Notes: a model not told the origin generated them from the sequence alone. Positions 1 to 9,728 are shown, numbered from the stretch's first letter. The stretch is DNA of 64,000 bases from Clostridium gasigenes (GCF_900104115.1 NZ_FNJM01000003.1:1-64000), one strand, 5' to 3'. A program made the numbers and translations.

Positions 1-192
1 GAATCCTTCTTCGGACATATGAAAGATGAAATTCACCTTGGAAAATGCAACACATTTAATCTACTGAAACAAGAAACTGATAATTATATTGATTATTACA
101 ATAACAATAGATATCAATGGAATTTGGCCAAGCTATCACCAAATAAATACTACGAATATCTAGAAACCGGTGAATATCCGATTAAAATCTAG
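1..192 (+). CDS. IS3-family transposase (OrfB), C-terminal fragment
   Basis: This is an open frame from the left edge to TAG at 190-192, giving 63 residues. It begins ESFFGHMKDE, the stretch around the last catalytic Glu of the rve/DDE integrase domain of IS3-family OrfB proteins. It continues with the usual YIDYYNNNRYQWNLAKLSP tail, the '(Y/F)IxxYNxxRxxxxLxxxsP' signature of this family. The gene continues off the left edge, so it cannot be judged intact or broken. In the full element it would catalyse excision and insertion together with OrfA. Confidence 0.85.
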   Translation, partial: ESFFGHMKDEIHLGKCNTFNLLKQETDNYIDYYNNNRYQWNLAKLSPNKYYEYLETGEYPIKI

Positions 193-222
193 CTAAACTA
201 ATTTTATATATTAATATAATTT

Positions 223-266
223 AAAGCACTGGTAAATACCTACAAACGGTATAATACCAGTGCTTT
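223..266 (+). terminator. rho-independent-like hairpin after the transposase
   Basis: AAAGCACTGGTA (223-234) pairs perfectly with TACCAGTGCTTT (255-266), 31 bases after the transposase stop. It ends in TTTCTTGTC, so the U-run is weak. Confidence 0.6.
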
Positions 267-409
267 CTTGTCATACATCTTCCATAAAAAATATTCCAAT
301 TCATTTTTTAGGCGTTTTTTTCTAACTGTCCTTGACATAGGGACCACTTTATTTTCAGCTATATTGCAGTTTAATTGCTTTATATTGAAGATGTTAAATC
401 CTTGACTAG

Positions 410-604
410 TTATTTTCTTCTCTTAAAAACTGATATTATTTCTCTACTTTCACCATATCCCTTATTAGTTGAAAAACACGATACCAATTCCCATCCTTCT
501 TCTCCAAGCTTATTAATTTTACTGTCAAAATCCTCTATTTCTAATATGCCACCTTGAAATCCTTTAGTTTCAACTTTAATACTTACATATTCCCATTTTT
601 CCAA
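410..604 (-). CDS. DUF4177 domain-containing protein
   Basis: A small protein of 64 residues starting MEKWEYVSIKVE. The pattern WEYxxxKVE...FDSKINKLGEEGWELV..F and a C-terminal VFKRRK is the DUF4177 fold, a short domain of unknown role common in Firmicutes. I chose TTG at 604 because AGAGGTG lies six bases before it; the GTG three codons upstream overlaps that ribosome site. It lies alone between the insertion sequence and the flavin reductase gene, on the same strand as the latter, with about 70 bases between them. The protein has no signal peptide or membrane segment and should be cytosolic. Confidence 0.8.
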   Translation of the reverse strand: MEKWEYVSIKVETKGFQGGILEIEDFDSKINKLGEEGWELVSCFSTNKGYGESREIISVFKRRK

Positions 605-678
605 GACTATCACCTCTCAATTCATATATATTTCTTGTTTAACTAATCTTTCTAAATGATAAACTTTTACAGGGTTAT

Positions 679-1710
679 TTAAAAACCTCTTTCATATTGC
701 TTAGGTAAATATTCTAATTTTATACCAGTATTTTTAGCTTGGTTTAGAACCCAATTTGGATCTCTTAATAGTTCTCTTCCTATATAAACTAAATCTCCCC
801 TTTTACTTTCAATAATTTCTGTTCCTTCATTACCTGTAGTTATAAGTCCACCTACTATAACTTTTATATTAGCATTATTTTTTATATATTCCCCTGCTGG
901 TATTTGATAACCTGGGTAAATATTTATTTTTGCTGGCACCACGGCTCCAGTACTTATATCTACTATATCTATACCTAAATCTTTAACTAACAAAATAATT
1001 TTAGCCATATCTTCTTTTGTGTTTCCACCCTTTTCATAATCTTCTGCTGAAACTCTAAGCATTATAGCTTTATCATTTGGCCAAACTTCTTTTACTTTTA
1101 GAATAACTTCTTTTAAGAATCTTACTCTATTTTCAATATTTCCACCATATTCATCATTTCTTTTATTAGATAATGGTGATAAGAATTCTGATATTAAATA
1201 TCCATGAGCCCCATGTATTTCTATAAAATCAAATCCTGCATCATCTGCCCTTTTAGCTGCATTTTTAAATTTTTCTGCAACTTCTGCAATATCTTTCTTT
1301 GTCATTTCCCTTGGTGTTTTTAAAGTTTTTTCTTCTTCATTGAAATGAATTGCAGATGGTCCAATAACATCTTCACTTAAAACAGAGCACTTTCTACCTG
1401 CATGCCCAAGTTGAATTCCTGAAACTGCTCCATATTTCTTTATACTATCTGATATTTTTCTTAAACCTTCTATATGAGAATCATCCCATATACCAAGATC
1501 TCTATTAGAAATTCTACCTCTTGTTTCTACGCCTGTAGCTTCAATAATAATAGCGCCTACTCCGCCTATTGCCCTAGCTGTATAATGAATTTCATGAAAA
1601 TCATTTGCATAACCTTCACTATCTGCACAGTACATACACATAGGTGCCATAACTATTCTATTTCTAAATATTAGGTTCTTAACTTTAAGCTCTTTAAAAA
1701 TCCCCTTCAT
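679..1710 (-). CDS. namA: NADH:flavin oxidoreductase, old yellow enzyme (YqjM/NamA type)
   Basis: A 343-residue TIM-barrel FMN enzyme that reduces activated C=C bonds, such as enones and nitro compounds, with NAD(P)H in the cytosol. Visible family marks are the N-terminal FRNRIVMAPMCMY segment with the Cys that tunes FMN in YqjM, QLGHAGRK, the substrate-binding pair in EIHGAHGYLISEFLSPLSN, the DEYGG turn, and a C-terminal phosphate-binding DLVYIGRELLRDPNW. Length fits YqjM (about 338). The start is ATG at 1710, five bases after AAAGGAG; a TTG at 1725 lies in front of that ribosome site. It is a single gene. The physiological substrate cannot be inferred. Confidence 0.9.
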   Translation of the reverse strand: MKGIFKELKVKNLIFRNRIVMAPMCMYCADSEGYANDFHEIHYTARAIGGVGAIIIEATGVETRGRISNRDLGIWDDSHIEGLRKISDSIKKYGAVSGIQLGHAGRKCSVLSEDVIGPSAIHFNEEEKTLKTPREMTKKDIAEVAEKFKNAAKRADDAGFDFIEIHGAHGYLISEFLSPLSNKRNDEYGGNIENRVRFLKEVILKVKEVWPNDKAIMLRVSAEDYEKGGNTKEDMAKIILLVKDLGIDIVDISTGAVVPAKINIYPGYQIPAGEYIKNNANIKVIVGGLITTGNEGTEIIESKRGDLVYIGRELLRDPNWVLNQAKNTGIKLEYLPKQYERGF

Positions 1711-1901
1711 AATTACTCCTTTCAATGCTTTTTATATATTTAAACATATTTTTCAAGTTCAATCTCTTCTTTCTTTATTATATCTTAAAGACAATTAAAA
1801 TAGATTATAAAAATAAAAATATTATAATATGAAGTAAATGGTAACATGTGCATAAAATAGGAATAAGTTAATTATAGATAATAAGTAATTTGGAGGTAAA
1901 T

Positions 1902-2981
1902 ATGTATCTATCAATACCAGATGCTTTTTTGGTACCAATTTGTTATGATAAAGAAGATATTTTCTATATTAAAGAAACAGTAATATTACAACAACGTAAT
2001 GGTAATATTTATTTTGCAAATAGAAAGGATATAGTAATTGGTATATCTTTACCTACTCAAAGAGAAGAACGCTGGGTTAGGGATAGGGACGTTATGGAAG
2101 GATATTCACAAGGAAAAGGGATTCCTGTAAATATTAAGGTTTCTGATACTGATTTAGCACAGCAAGCTTCACAAGTAGATGAACTAATATTAGACGGAAT
2201 AGATGTATTGATTTTGGCACCTACAGATTCGGATGCTGCAGCAGATATGGTTGAAAAGGCCCACAAAGCGGGAATCAAGGTAATATCCTATGATAGACTT
2301 ATAAAAAACAGTGATATAGATTTATTTATAACTTTTGATAGTCTAAGGGTCGGAGAGCTTCAAGGAAGATTCCTTATTGAGAATGCTCCAAAAGGGAACT
2401 ATATTATTCTGTCAGGAGATGCTGATGATAATAATGCTAAGTTGTTAAAAGAAGGTGCAATGAAATATATAAACCCCTTAGTTAATAAAGGAGATATAAA
2501 AATAGTTACAGATCAAGCAGTAGATAACTGGGACCCCAAAAATGCTTTTATTATAGTAAGGGATTCTTTAATTGCTAATAACAATAAAATTGATGCGATA
2601 TTAGCACCAAATGATGCCATAGCAGGAGCTGCAATTGAAGCATTGTCAGAAAAAGGTTTAGCAGGTAAGGTTCCCATAACAGGACAAGATGCAGAATTAG
2701 CAGCGGCGCAAAGAATAGTTGAAGGAACTCAACCAATTACAGTATTTAAAGACACTAGACAATTAGGTAAGGCGGCTATAGATGCTGCAATAAAAATTGC
2801 TAATGGGGAAGCTATAGATATAAATAATACTGTATATAACGGTAAAATTAATGTACCTGCAATACTTATGTCACCAGTAATTGTAAATAAGTATAATCTA
2901 GATAAAATTCTTATAGACAGTGGCTATTTAAATAAAAAAGATGTTTATAAGAAGCCCAATCAAACAGAGCAACTATTATAG
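1902..2981 (+). CDS. xylose-binding (XylF)-like sugar-binding protein lacking a signal peptide
   Basis: A 359-residue periplasmic-binding-protein fold of the XylF type. Characteristic stretches are ERWVRDRDV, the DILILDGIDVLILAPTDS-like hinge, YDRLIKNSDIDLFITFDS, VGELQG, GDADDNNAKLLKEGAMK and GQDAELAAAQRI, in the same order as E. coli XylF. XylF is an exported D-xylose receptor. Here the first 50 residues (MYLSIPDAFLVPICYDKEDI..) contain no hydrophobic signal core and no lipobox Cys, and no xylose transporter or sensor gene is nearby. The start ATG follows GGAGG by five bases; TTG at 1890 overlaps that site. It could be a cytosolic sensor, or a receptor that has lost its export signal. Confidence 0.75.
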   Translation: MYLSIPDAFLVPICYDKEDIFYIKETVILQQRNGNIYFANRKDIVIGISLPTQREERWVRDRDVMEGYSQGKGIPVNIKVSDTDLAQQASQVDELILDGIDVLILAPTDSDAAADMVEKAHKAGIKVISYDRLIKNSDIDLFITFDSLRVGELQGRFLIENAPKGNYIILSGDADDNNAKLLKEGAMKYINPLVNKGDIKIVTDQAVDNWDPKNAFIIVRDSLIANNNKIDAILAPNDAIAGAAIEALSEKGLAGKVPITGQDAELAAAQRIVEGTQPITVFKDTRQLGKAAIDAAIKIANGEAIDINNTVYNGKINVPAILMSPVIVNKYNLDKILIDSGYLNKKDVYKKPNQTEQLL

Positions 2982-3040
2982 TATGTCTCTATTAAAATTA
3001 AAATATATTAACGTAACAATAATAACCTTGAAGCATAAAT

Positions 3041-3772
3041 TTAATTATTTATGCCTCTTCTATTTCTACTTTTTTTCATTCCTCTTGTTGCATCTAATGG
3101 TATTTTAACCATACTTACTAAAGAAACTATTACAATTAGAAATGCTATTATTATAGGAATTGAAATATTATCTAAAGTTATTAATTGAACTTTTCTTCCT
3201 AATAACCCTATTATCACAAAAGATATGGTTATTAAAACATACGCAATGAAAAATAGTATTGCTGATTTTTTATTATCAACCTTTTCACTTGAACTTTTAG
3301 CAATAAACTTTAAAACCCCAATTGCAACTATTAAAGCTATTATGCTATTCATAATTGGTGCTAGTGTGATTGTATATTTTATATTGATTAAATCACTTAA
3401 TTCATTTGGCTTACTACTTAAAACTAAAATTACTATATCTAATGCAAAAAAGAACACTATTGCATAAATCATATTTGGAATGTGGTCTATAAGCATTTTA
3501 AGCTTATAATTCTTTACACTATCCTTGTAGGAGGCTATAACTTCTTTACAAAACTCCTTATAATCACCTATAATCTCAAATAAATTTTCGCCTCTATCCT
3601 GCGCCCCTAGAAGTATTTCATTAATATCATTTATTGCTTCTTCAGCATCATAAGCCGTTAACTCCACTCTAATATAACATACAATATTTGTTACTAAATC
3701 CTCATATTTATCATCTATCTTCATCATATTCTTATAATTATTTTTTATTTCTTTACTAGTCTTACTCATCAT
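3041..3772 (-). CDS. four-helix membrane protein paired with PadR regulator
   Basis: A 243-residue protein with a soluble N-terminal part of about 90 residues, rich in Asp, Glu and Lys, followed by four hydrophobic segments near residues 93-115, 130-155, 168-190 and 203-222, and a basic C-terminus (RGMKKSRNRRG). The ATG follows directly on the TAA stop of the PadR gene, with AAAGGGGTG as ribosome site, so the two are translationally linked. The arrangement resembles PadR-DUF1048/DUF1129-type pairs of Firmicutes, in which the regulator controls its downstream membrane protein. I do not recognise the domain firmly and assign no function. Confidence 0.6.
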   Translation of the reverse strand: MMSKTSKEIKNNYKNMMKIDDKYEDLVTNIVCYIRVELTAYDAEEAINDINEILLGAQDRGENLFEIIGDYKEFCKEVIASYKDSVKNYKLKMLIDHIPNMIYAIVFFFALDIVILVLSSKPNELSDLINIKYTITLAPIMNSIIALIVAIGVLKFIAKSSSEKVDNKKSAILFFIAYVLITISFVIIGLLGRKVQLITLDNISIPIIIAFLIVIVSLVSMVKIPLDATRGMKKSRNRRGINN

Positions 3773-4108
3773 TTACACCCCTTTATAATTTTTTAAAATA
3801 CCATCTACAAAATACTTGAACTCAATCCATGTATTTTCAAATTCACTAAGTTCTTCTTCTCCCTGCTGTGTAAGTGAATAATATTTTCTCTGTGGTCCAA
3901 AAGGAGATTCTTTTTTCTCAGACTTCAGACTTTTTCGTTTTTCTAATCTAGTAAGAAGTGGATAAATAGTGCCTTCTGTACATTTGCCAAAACCAAAGTT
4001 TCTAATCTCTGTAACAACTTCATATCCATAAGTTTCACCCTTATGCTTAACTATTTTTAAAATGCAGCCTTCGAGTACTCCTTTTAACAATTGTGATTTA
4101 TTTTGCAT
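3773..4108 (-). CDS. PadR-family transcriptional regulator
   Basis: A 111-residue winged-helix repressor. SQLLKGVLEGCILKIV, GYEVVTEI, EGTIYPLLTRLEK and GPQRKYYSLTQQGEEEL are the helix-turn-helix and wing of PadR proteins, followed by one dimerisation helix. ATG at 4108 is chosen because AAGGAGG stands five bases before it; the ATG at 4129 precedes that site. It is the first gene of a two-gene operon with the membrane protein immediately downstream. Two near-identical 18-base ATGT/ACAT-type sites sit at its promoter and ribosome site, suggesting autoregulation. A paralogue lies at 25001-25330. Confidence 0.9.
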   Translation of the reverse strand: MQNKSQLLKGVLEGCILKIVKHKGETYGYEVVTEIRNFGFGKCTEGTIYPLLTRLEKRKSLKSEKKESPFGPQRKYYSLTQQGEEELSEFENTWIEFKYFVDGILKNYKGV

Positions 4109-4120
4109 ATTAGCCTCCTT

Positions 4121-4138
4121 ACTATGCAATACATAATA
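4121..4138 (+). promoter_or_regulatory. candidate PadR operator O2, next to the padR ribosome site
   Basis: ACTATGCAATACATAATA begins immediately upstream of the AAGGAGG of the PadR gene. It matches 16 of 18 bases of the minus-strand sequence at 4196-4213. The ATG(T)/ACAT half-sites are those reported for PadR-family operators. Confidence 0.55.
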
Positions 4139-4195
4139 GCTTTTCTAAAAAATATACTTACTTTATAAAATATGATAGTTAGTTATTTTTATAGG

Positions 4196-4245
4196 TATTA
4201 TGTTTTACATAGTACCATAATATTATTACTATAATTATTTGTCAA
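4196..4245 (-). promoter_or_regulatory. padR promoter with candidate operator O1
   Basis: On the minus strand, TTGACA (4240-4245) and TATTAT (4217-4222) are separated by 17 bases, a near-consensus sigma-A promoter. ACTATGTAAAACATAATA (4213-4196) begins three bases after the -10 box, over the expected start of transcription. Its near twin sits 57 bases further downstream, so a PadR dimer or tetramer could block initiation or elongation. Confidence 0.65.
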
Positions 4246-4292
4246 TAATAATTTATATATTAAAAATGTTATTCCAAAATTCCTCTATAACA

Positions 4293-4333
4293 AAAAGACT
4301 TAACTACCTTTTATTTGGTATCTAAGTCTTTTG
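4293..4333 (-). terminator. terminator of the protease gene cluster
   Basis: AAAGACTTA and TAAGTCTTT, together with an inner TACC/GGTA pair, form a hairpin followed on the minus strand by TTTTTG. It lies 55 bases after the stop of the last protease gene. Confidence 0.75.
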
Positions 4334-4387
4334 TTATATTTAACCTATAATATAATATGAGAATTTTCATATATTTTAATAAATAAT

Positions 4388-7300
4388 TTAAAAATCCTCA
4401 GGTAACCTTATAAATAAATTCCCTACATAATATTCATTCATTGGGCTTTCTATCATTCTATCATCATCAGTATATTTATTATTTTTTCCCCCTCTAACAT
4501 TATCAAAAACACCTTTCAAATTAAGCATTCCATATCCCCACTGTGGATTAGGATATACGTCTCCTGGTCGTTTTTCAGCACCTCTTATTAAATACGTTTT
4601 TAATTTTGTAGCATACATAGTGGGATCATTACCATCAATAATTCCCCATTGAAAAAGTAGTGCACATGCTCCTGCCACAACAGCTCCGGCTACACTTGAA
4701 CCACTAATAATTTTAGTGGTTCCTCCTACTGCTGTTGTCTTAGCATTAATGCCACCAGCTGCAATATCAGGCTTAACCATATCATTTCTTGTATATCCCC
4801 TTCCAGACTGTGGCATAATTGAGTTATTATTTTGATTATAATATGCTACAGTTATTGCATTAATAGCGGTTCCTGGGAGAGTCAATGTAGTATACGGATT
4901 AGGTCTAAGAAATCTTGTACCGGGTGCTAAAAGTTCTCTTTGTGATATCCAAGAATCATATTTTCCTACTACAATTAACTCTCCTATAAGCTTAAATTGC
5001 CATATACCATCTCTAATATTTCTCGCAGTAATAACTATTTTTTGGTCTCCACTTATTTCCTCTGGTATAAAATATTCTATTGTCATTCTAGTTTCTTCAT
5101 ACACAAAAGTAATATCTGTAATTTCCTTAAGCTTTGGAGGTATTCTCTTAATAACCTCGCCTGTAGGAGAAGTTATTGTTAGTGATACTTTATCCGGCTT
5201 AGAAATCCATATTTCAATACGTATATCCTTCTGATTTTCTCCTATCTTAAGTTCTATAATACTCATATCTCCTGTCTTTTTTATTGTTCCAGAAGTATGA
5301 GTGGCAGTATTTCCTTGATTACCCGTTGGATAAACTACCGCTACTCCAATAAATGAGGTAATTTCATCTGAATACCTTTCAGTAAATGATTCTCCAGTAT
5401 GTGAACCATTGTTTGTCCCTGTTCCACTATATATTACAATAGGCTTATTTAATTTAGATGCTAACATATATAAATATCTCTGAGCTAAAAATAAAGCTGT
5501 ATTTTTATATGATACTTCATCTCCATAAAGTGCATAAAAATCTCTAAAAGCCTTATTACCAGGTCTCATCTTTACAACTGCTATACTACAGTTTGGAGCT
5601 ACTCCTATAAGTTCTGGATTAGCACCTCTTGCACCTATAATTCCTGCCATATTTGTTCCGTGGCCTATTTCATCTTTAGATGGTACAATTGCATAGGGGT
5701 CCTCACCATTCCTCTTTGCTTGTATAGCCTTATTTATATCTTCTTGTGTGTATATACTACCTGCTAAAATTTCTGAAGGTAGAGTATCACCTTCAATATT
5801 TTGGTCATAAATTGATATAATCCGAGAAGTTCCATCCTTATTTATAAATTCTTCATTTAAATAATCTATTCCTGTATCAATTATACCTACAATTACACCT
5901 GAGCCATCCAAAGGTAAATATTCATTATTATAAAATAGAGGTGCCTCTGATGCTACTACCGGAGATATATCACATAATGTAAGGGCTGATCCTGGATCTG
6001 CATAAACTATTTCAGGAGTTGTATTTAACACTTTATTTACTAGTTCATATGGAATTGTTATAACTGCACGTCTTTCATCTATTACATATACATCCGAGTC
6101 TGGGAACTTCTTTATCGCATTAACTATATCTCCCCTATATTCAAGCATGATGTTCATATTACTTTCTTTCAAGAAATAGTTTACTTTTTTATTTATAGGA
6201 ACTTGTCTGCTTTCCTTATTTTCTAAGCCTCTAATATTATCAAATATACCTTTTATATTTAGCATACCATATCCCCACTGCGGATTAGGATAAATATCAC
6301 CTGCTCTTTTGCTTGCACCTCTTATCAAATAAGTTTTCACTTTTGTAGCATACATTGTGGTATCATTACCATCAATAATCCCCCATTGAAATAATAGCGC
6401 ACAGGCTCCCGCTGTCACAGCCCCTGCTACACTTGAACCACTAACAATTTGAGTTCCTCCATTTGCAGCAGTTGTAATAGCATTAATTCCACCAGCTGCA
6501 ATATCCGGCTTAATCCTATTATCCCTTGTATATCCCTTTCCAGATTCAGGAACAATTGAGTTATTATTTTGATTATAAAATGCTACAGTGATTGCCCCAT
6601 TGGAAGTTCCTGGATTAGTTAATGTAGTATTTGAAGTAGAACTTAGAAATTTTGTATTTGGTGCTAAAAGTTCTCTTTGTATTATCCACGCATCATATTT
6701 TCCCACTATAATCAACTCACCTATAAGTTCAAATTGCCATATACCTTCTTTAATATTTCTTGCAGATATAATTATTTTTTGATCTCCACTTAATTCCTCA
6801 GGTATAAAATATTCTATTGTCATTTTAGTTTCCTCATAAACAAAAGTAATATCTGTGATTGATTTAAGTTTTGGAGATATTTTCCTAATAACTTCACCTG
6901 TAGGAGAGGTTATTGATAAAGCTACTTTATCTGGCTTTGAAATCCATATTTCAATACGTATATCCTTCTGATTTCTTCCTATCTCAATCTCTATAGTAGC
7001 TGTGTCTCCCTTATTTTCTATTATTCCTGAAGTATGGGTATCTGTATTTCCTTGATTGCCAGTGGGAACAACAACTGCTACCCCATTATATCTAGAAATT
7101 TCACTTATATACTTTTCAATAAATGCGTCTCCATTGTGAGGACCCGTATTGGAACCCAGTGGAATATATATTACAATAGGTTTCTTTAGCTGAACTGCCA
7201 AATTATACAGATGTCTTATACCAAGTAATATCCCTGATTTTTGGTATGCACTCTGACTTCCATAAATTCCATAATATTTTCTAAAAGCCTCATTTACAGG

Positions 7301-9715
7301 GCTAAGCTTTATTATAGCTAAGTTACACCTAGGAGCTACTCCTACGATATCAGGGTTAGCTCCTCTTGCTGCTACTATTCCCGCCATATTTGTTCCATGA
7401 CCTATTTCATCCTTAGAGGGTACAATTACATAAGGATCTCCACCATTTTTCTTGGCTTCTATTGCCCTATTTATATCCTCCTGTGTATATACAATTCCTA
7501 TAGGACCCTGCGATTCTATTAGCTTCCCTTCAATAATTCTCTCTTCAATAGTTCTATCTACAATTACTAAAATTCTAGAAGTTCCATCCTCATTTATAAA
7601 CTCTTCATTTAAGTAATCTATTCCTGTATCAATTATACCTACAATTACCCCTGACCCATCTAATGGTAAATAAACATTATTATGAAATACGGTGGCTCCC
7701 GATGCTTCTACTGGTGAAATATCACAAGTTGTAAAAGGTGCATTTGGATCTGCATAGACTATTTCAGGCGTTAGCCTTAACACATCACTATAAATCTCAT
7801 ATGGTACTGTTATTACTGCACGTTTTTCATCTATTATATATACATCCGTATTTGGAAACCTCTTTAAAGCATTAACTATATCTCCCTTATATTCAATTAA
7901 GTCACTCCTATTATTCATATCAAAAAAATAATTAATTTTTGGGGGAGTTTCTCTACTTTCTTGTTCTCCTAATCCTCTAATATTATCAAAAACACCCTTC
8001 ATACTTATGGATCCAAACCCCCACTGTGGATTAGGATACTCATCTCCTTGCCTTTTTTGTGCTCCTCTTATTAGATATGTTTTAAGTTTTATTGAATACA
8101 TACCTTTATCCTTACCATCAATAATTCCCCACTGAAATATAAGTGCGCAGCACCCGGCTACTACTGCTGCCGCCACACTTGACCCAGTAATAATTTCAGG
8201 TCCCCCACCTACTGATGTTGTTAATGCATTAACTCCTCCAGCTACTATTTCTGGTTTTATTCTACCATCTCTTGTATATCCTCTACCCGATTGTACTTCA
8301 ATAGCATTATTTGTTTGATCATAAAACCCAACGGATATAGCATATCTTGATGTTGATGGAATCATTAATGTTCCGTTTGGATCGGGCCTTAAAAATTTTG
8401 TGTTAGGCGCAAGTATTTCCTGCTGTGGTAGATACGCATTATATATACCTACAGATACAAGTTCTCCTACAATCTTAAAGTTCCATATACCTCCAGTTAT
8501 ATTTGTAGCTACAATTGTAATTTTTTCATCACCTGTTATTTCTTCTGGTTTAAGGTATTGAATAAACATTTTAGTTTTTTCATATATAAAATTAATCTCT
8601 GTGACTGCTTTGTTTCTAGGAGGTATTCTATCAATTATTTCTCCAGAAGGAGATGTAATTGATAATGTTAATTTATCTGGTTTAGAAATCCATATTTCAA
8701 ATCTTAAATTTTTTTGATTATTATCTACTATAAGCTCAATGTTACCAACGTCACCTTCTTTAGCTACTAATCCCGATGTATGAGTATCTGAATCTCCTTC
8801 ATTTCCATTTGGTACAACAACAGCTATTCCTCTGATTCTTGAAATTTCATCTATATATCTTTCATTAAGTGCCAATCCATCATGAGACCCCATACCGTAA
8901 CCTAATGGTATTAATATTACGATTGGTTTTTCTAACTTAAGTGCAAGCTCATATAGATACTTTATTCCTAAATATATTGCAACACTTGAATAAGTAGGTG
9001 TATTTCCATATACATAGAATTCCTCTCTAACTCTCTTACTTGCAGGAAGTAGCTTTACAACAGCGAAATCACATTTTGGTGCTGTTCCTACAAATTCCGT
9101 TCGTACACCTCTACCACCTACAATTCCTGCCATATTTGTACCATGCCCTATTTCATCCCTTGAAGGCACTATATCATATGGATCAGCACCCTGATTCTTA
9201 GCGTTAATTGCATTATTTATATCATCTCTAGTATACTCACTTCCTATAGGCTGCCCATCAGGCCTTTTCCCCGTATTAATAGTTTGATCCCAAATTGATA
9301 AAATTCTTGAGGTACCCTCTGGATTAATGAACTCCTCATTTAAATAATCTATTCCAGTATCAACTATACCTACAATAACTCCTTCTCCATCTAAGGGTAA
9401 GTAAAGATTGTTATGAAACTGCTCAGCTCCAGATGCCGCAACTGGTGAAGTATAAGTCAATGTATAGATCCCTACAGGATTTTTATAAATAATTACATCA
9501 GGAAATTTACTAACTACCTCATCTATATCCATATCTACAACTGATAACAATGCACGGTTTTCATCAAGTACAAACACCGTTGCATTTGTTAATTTACTTA
9601 TAGCACTAACAATATCTCCAGTGTATTCTATTATTGCATAACTTGCATTTTCATCTATTAAAATATCCTCTGTAACCTGTCTATGATCTTTTATATTAAT
9701 ATTATTATTTTTTAT
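4388..9715 (-). CDS. three-module Csp-like subtilisin (S8) protease, AUA start
   Basis: A protein of about 1775 residues made of three complete S8/subtilisin modules of 550-600 residues. Each module has a short prodomain-like unit (EYKGDIVNA..., VIDERRAVITIPYE), then the Asp motif VGI(V/I)DTGID, the His motif IGHGTNMAG, the oxyanion Asn in (N/T)GN(E/Q)G, a jelly-roll-like insertion and the Ser motif GSSVA(A/G)A. In module 1 the triad is about D119, H191 and S513. The jelly-roll between Asn and Ser marks the clostridial Csp family, which in known cases processes the spore cortex enzyme SleC. The first conventional start is GTG at 9577, but homology continues upstream to an in-frame ATA at 9715, seven bases after GGGGG. 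There is no signal peptide. It ends in EYYVGNLFIRLP, like its two neighbours. Gene boundaries are certain at the stop, inferred at the start. Confidence 0.85.
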   Translation of the reverse strand: MKNNNINIKDHRQVTEDILIDENASYAIIEYTGDIVSAISKLTNATVFVLDENRALLSVVDMDIDEVVSKFPDVIIYKNPVGIYTLTYTSPVAASGAEQFHNNLYLPLDGEGVIVGIVDTGIDYLNEEFINPEGTSRILSIWDQTINTGKRPDGQPIGSEYTRDDINNAINAKNQGADPYDIVPSRDEIGHGTNMAGIVGGRGVRTEFVGTAPKCDFAVVKLLPASKRVREEFYVYGNTPTYSSVAIYLGIKYLYELALKLEKPIVILIPLGYGMGSHDGLALNERYIDEISRIRGIAVVVPNGNEGDSDTHTSGLVAKEGDVGNIELIVDNNQKNLRFEIWISKPDKLTLSITSPSGEIIDRIPPRNKAVTEINFIYEKTKMFIQYLKPEEITGDEKITIVATNITGGIWNFKIVGELVSVGIYNAYLPQQEILAPNTKFLRPDPNGTLMIPSTSRYAISVGFYDQTNNAIEVQSGRGYTRDGRIKPEIVAGGVNALTTSVGGGPEIITGSSVAAAVVAGCCALIFQWGIIDGKDKGMYSIKLKTYLIRGAQKRQGDEYPNPQWGFGSISMKGVFDNIRGLGEQESRETPPKINYFFDMNNRSDLIEYKGDIVNALKRFPNTDVYIIDEKRAVITVPYEIYSDVLRLTPEIVYADPNAPFTTCDISPVEASGATVFHNNVYLPLDGSGVIVGIIDTGIDYLNEEFINEDGTSRILVIVDRTIEERIIEGKLIESQGPIGIVYTQEDINRAIEAKKNGGDPYVIVPSKDEIGHGTNMAGIVAARGANPDIVGVAPRCNLAIIKLSPVNEAFRKYYGIYGSQSAYQKSGILLGIRHLYNLAVQLKKPIVIYIPLGSNTGPHNGDAFIEKYISEISRYNGVAVVVPTGNQGNTDTHTSGIIENKGDTATIEIEIGRNQKDIRIEIWISKPDKVALSITSPTGEVIRKISPKLKSITDITFVYEETKMTIEYFIPEELSGDQKIIISARNIKEGIWQFELIGELIIVGKYDAWIIQRELLAPNTKFLSSTSNTTLTNPGTSNGAITVAFYNQNNNSIVPESGKGYTRDNRIKPDIAAGGINAITTAANGGTQIVSGSSVAGAVTAGACALLFQWGIIDGNDTTMYATKVKTYLIRGASKRAGDIYPNPQWGYGMLNIKGIFDNIRGLENKESRQVPINKKVNYFLKESNMNIMLEYRGDIVNAIKKFPDSDVYVIDERRAVITIPYELVNKVLNTTPEIVYADPGSALTLCDISPVVASEAPLFYNNEYLPLDGSGVIVGIIDTGIDYLNEEFINKDGTSRIISIYDQNIEGDTLPSEILAGSIYTQEDINKAIQAKRNGEDPYAIVPSKDEIGHGTNMAGIIGARGANPELIGVAPNCSIAVVKMRPGNKAFRDFYALYGDEVSYKNTALFLAQRYLYMLASKLNKPIVIYSGTGTNNGSHTGESFTERYSDEITSFIGVAVVYPTGNQGNTATHTSGTIKKTGDMSIIELKIGENQKDIRIEIWISKPDKVSLTITSPTGEVIKRIPPKLKEITDITFVYEETRMTIEYFIPEEISGDQKIVITARNIRDGIWQFKLIGELIVVGKYDSWISQRELLAPGTRFLRPNPYTTLTLPGTAINAITVAYYNQNNNSIMPQSGRGYTRNDMVKPDIAAGGINAKTTAVGGTTKIISGSSVAGAVVAGACALLFQWGIIDGNDPTMYATKLKTYLIRGAEKRPGDVYPNPQWGYGMLNLKGVFDNVRGGKNNKYTDDDRMIESPMNEYYVGNLFIRLPEDF

Positions 9716-9728
9716 ACTAACACCCCCA

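Larger units (their letters stand above)
1..346 (+). mobile_element. right end of an IS3-family insertion sequence
   Basis: The window opens inside an insertion sequence. It holds the 3' end of a transposase gene, a hairpin at 223-266, and a likely terminal repeat at about 326-346 that ends in ..GGGACCA. Read outward on the minus strand, that end starts 5'-TGG, as IS3-family ends do. The other end lies outside the window, so the inverted repeat match and target duplication cannot be checked. Confidence 0.6.

Noticed and set aside
375-557. 60-codon plus-strand ORF
   Set aside because: It lies opposite the DUF4177 gene, has no ribosome site and reads as low-complexity Leu/Ser/Ile sequence.
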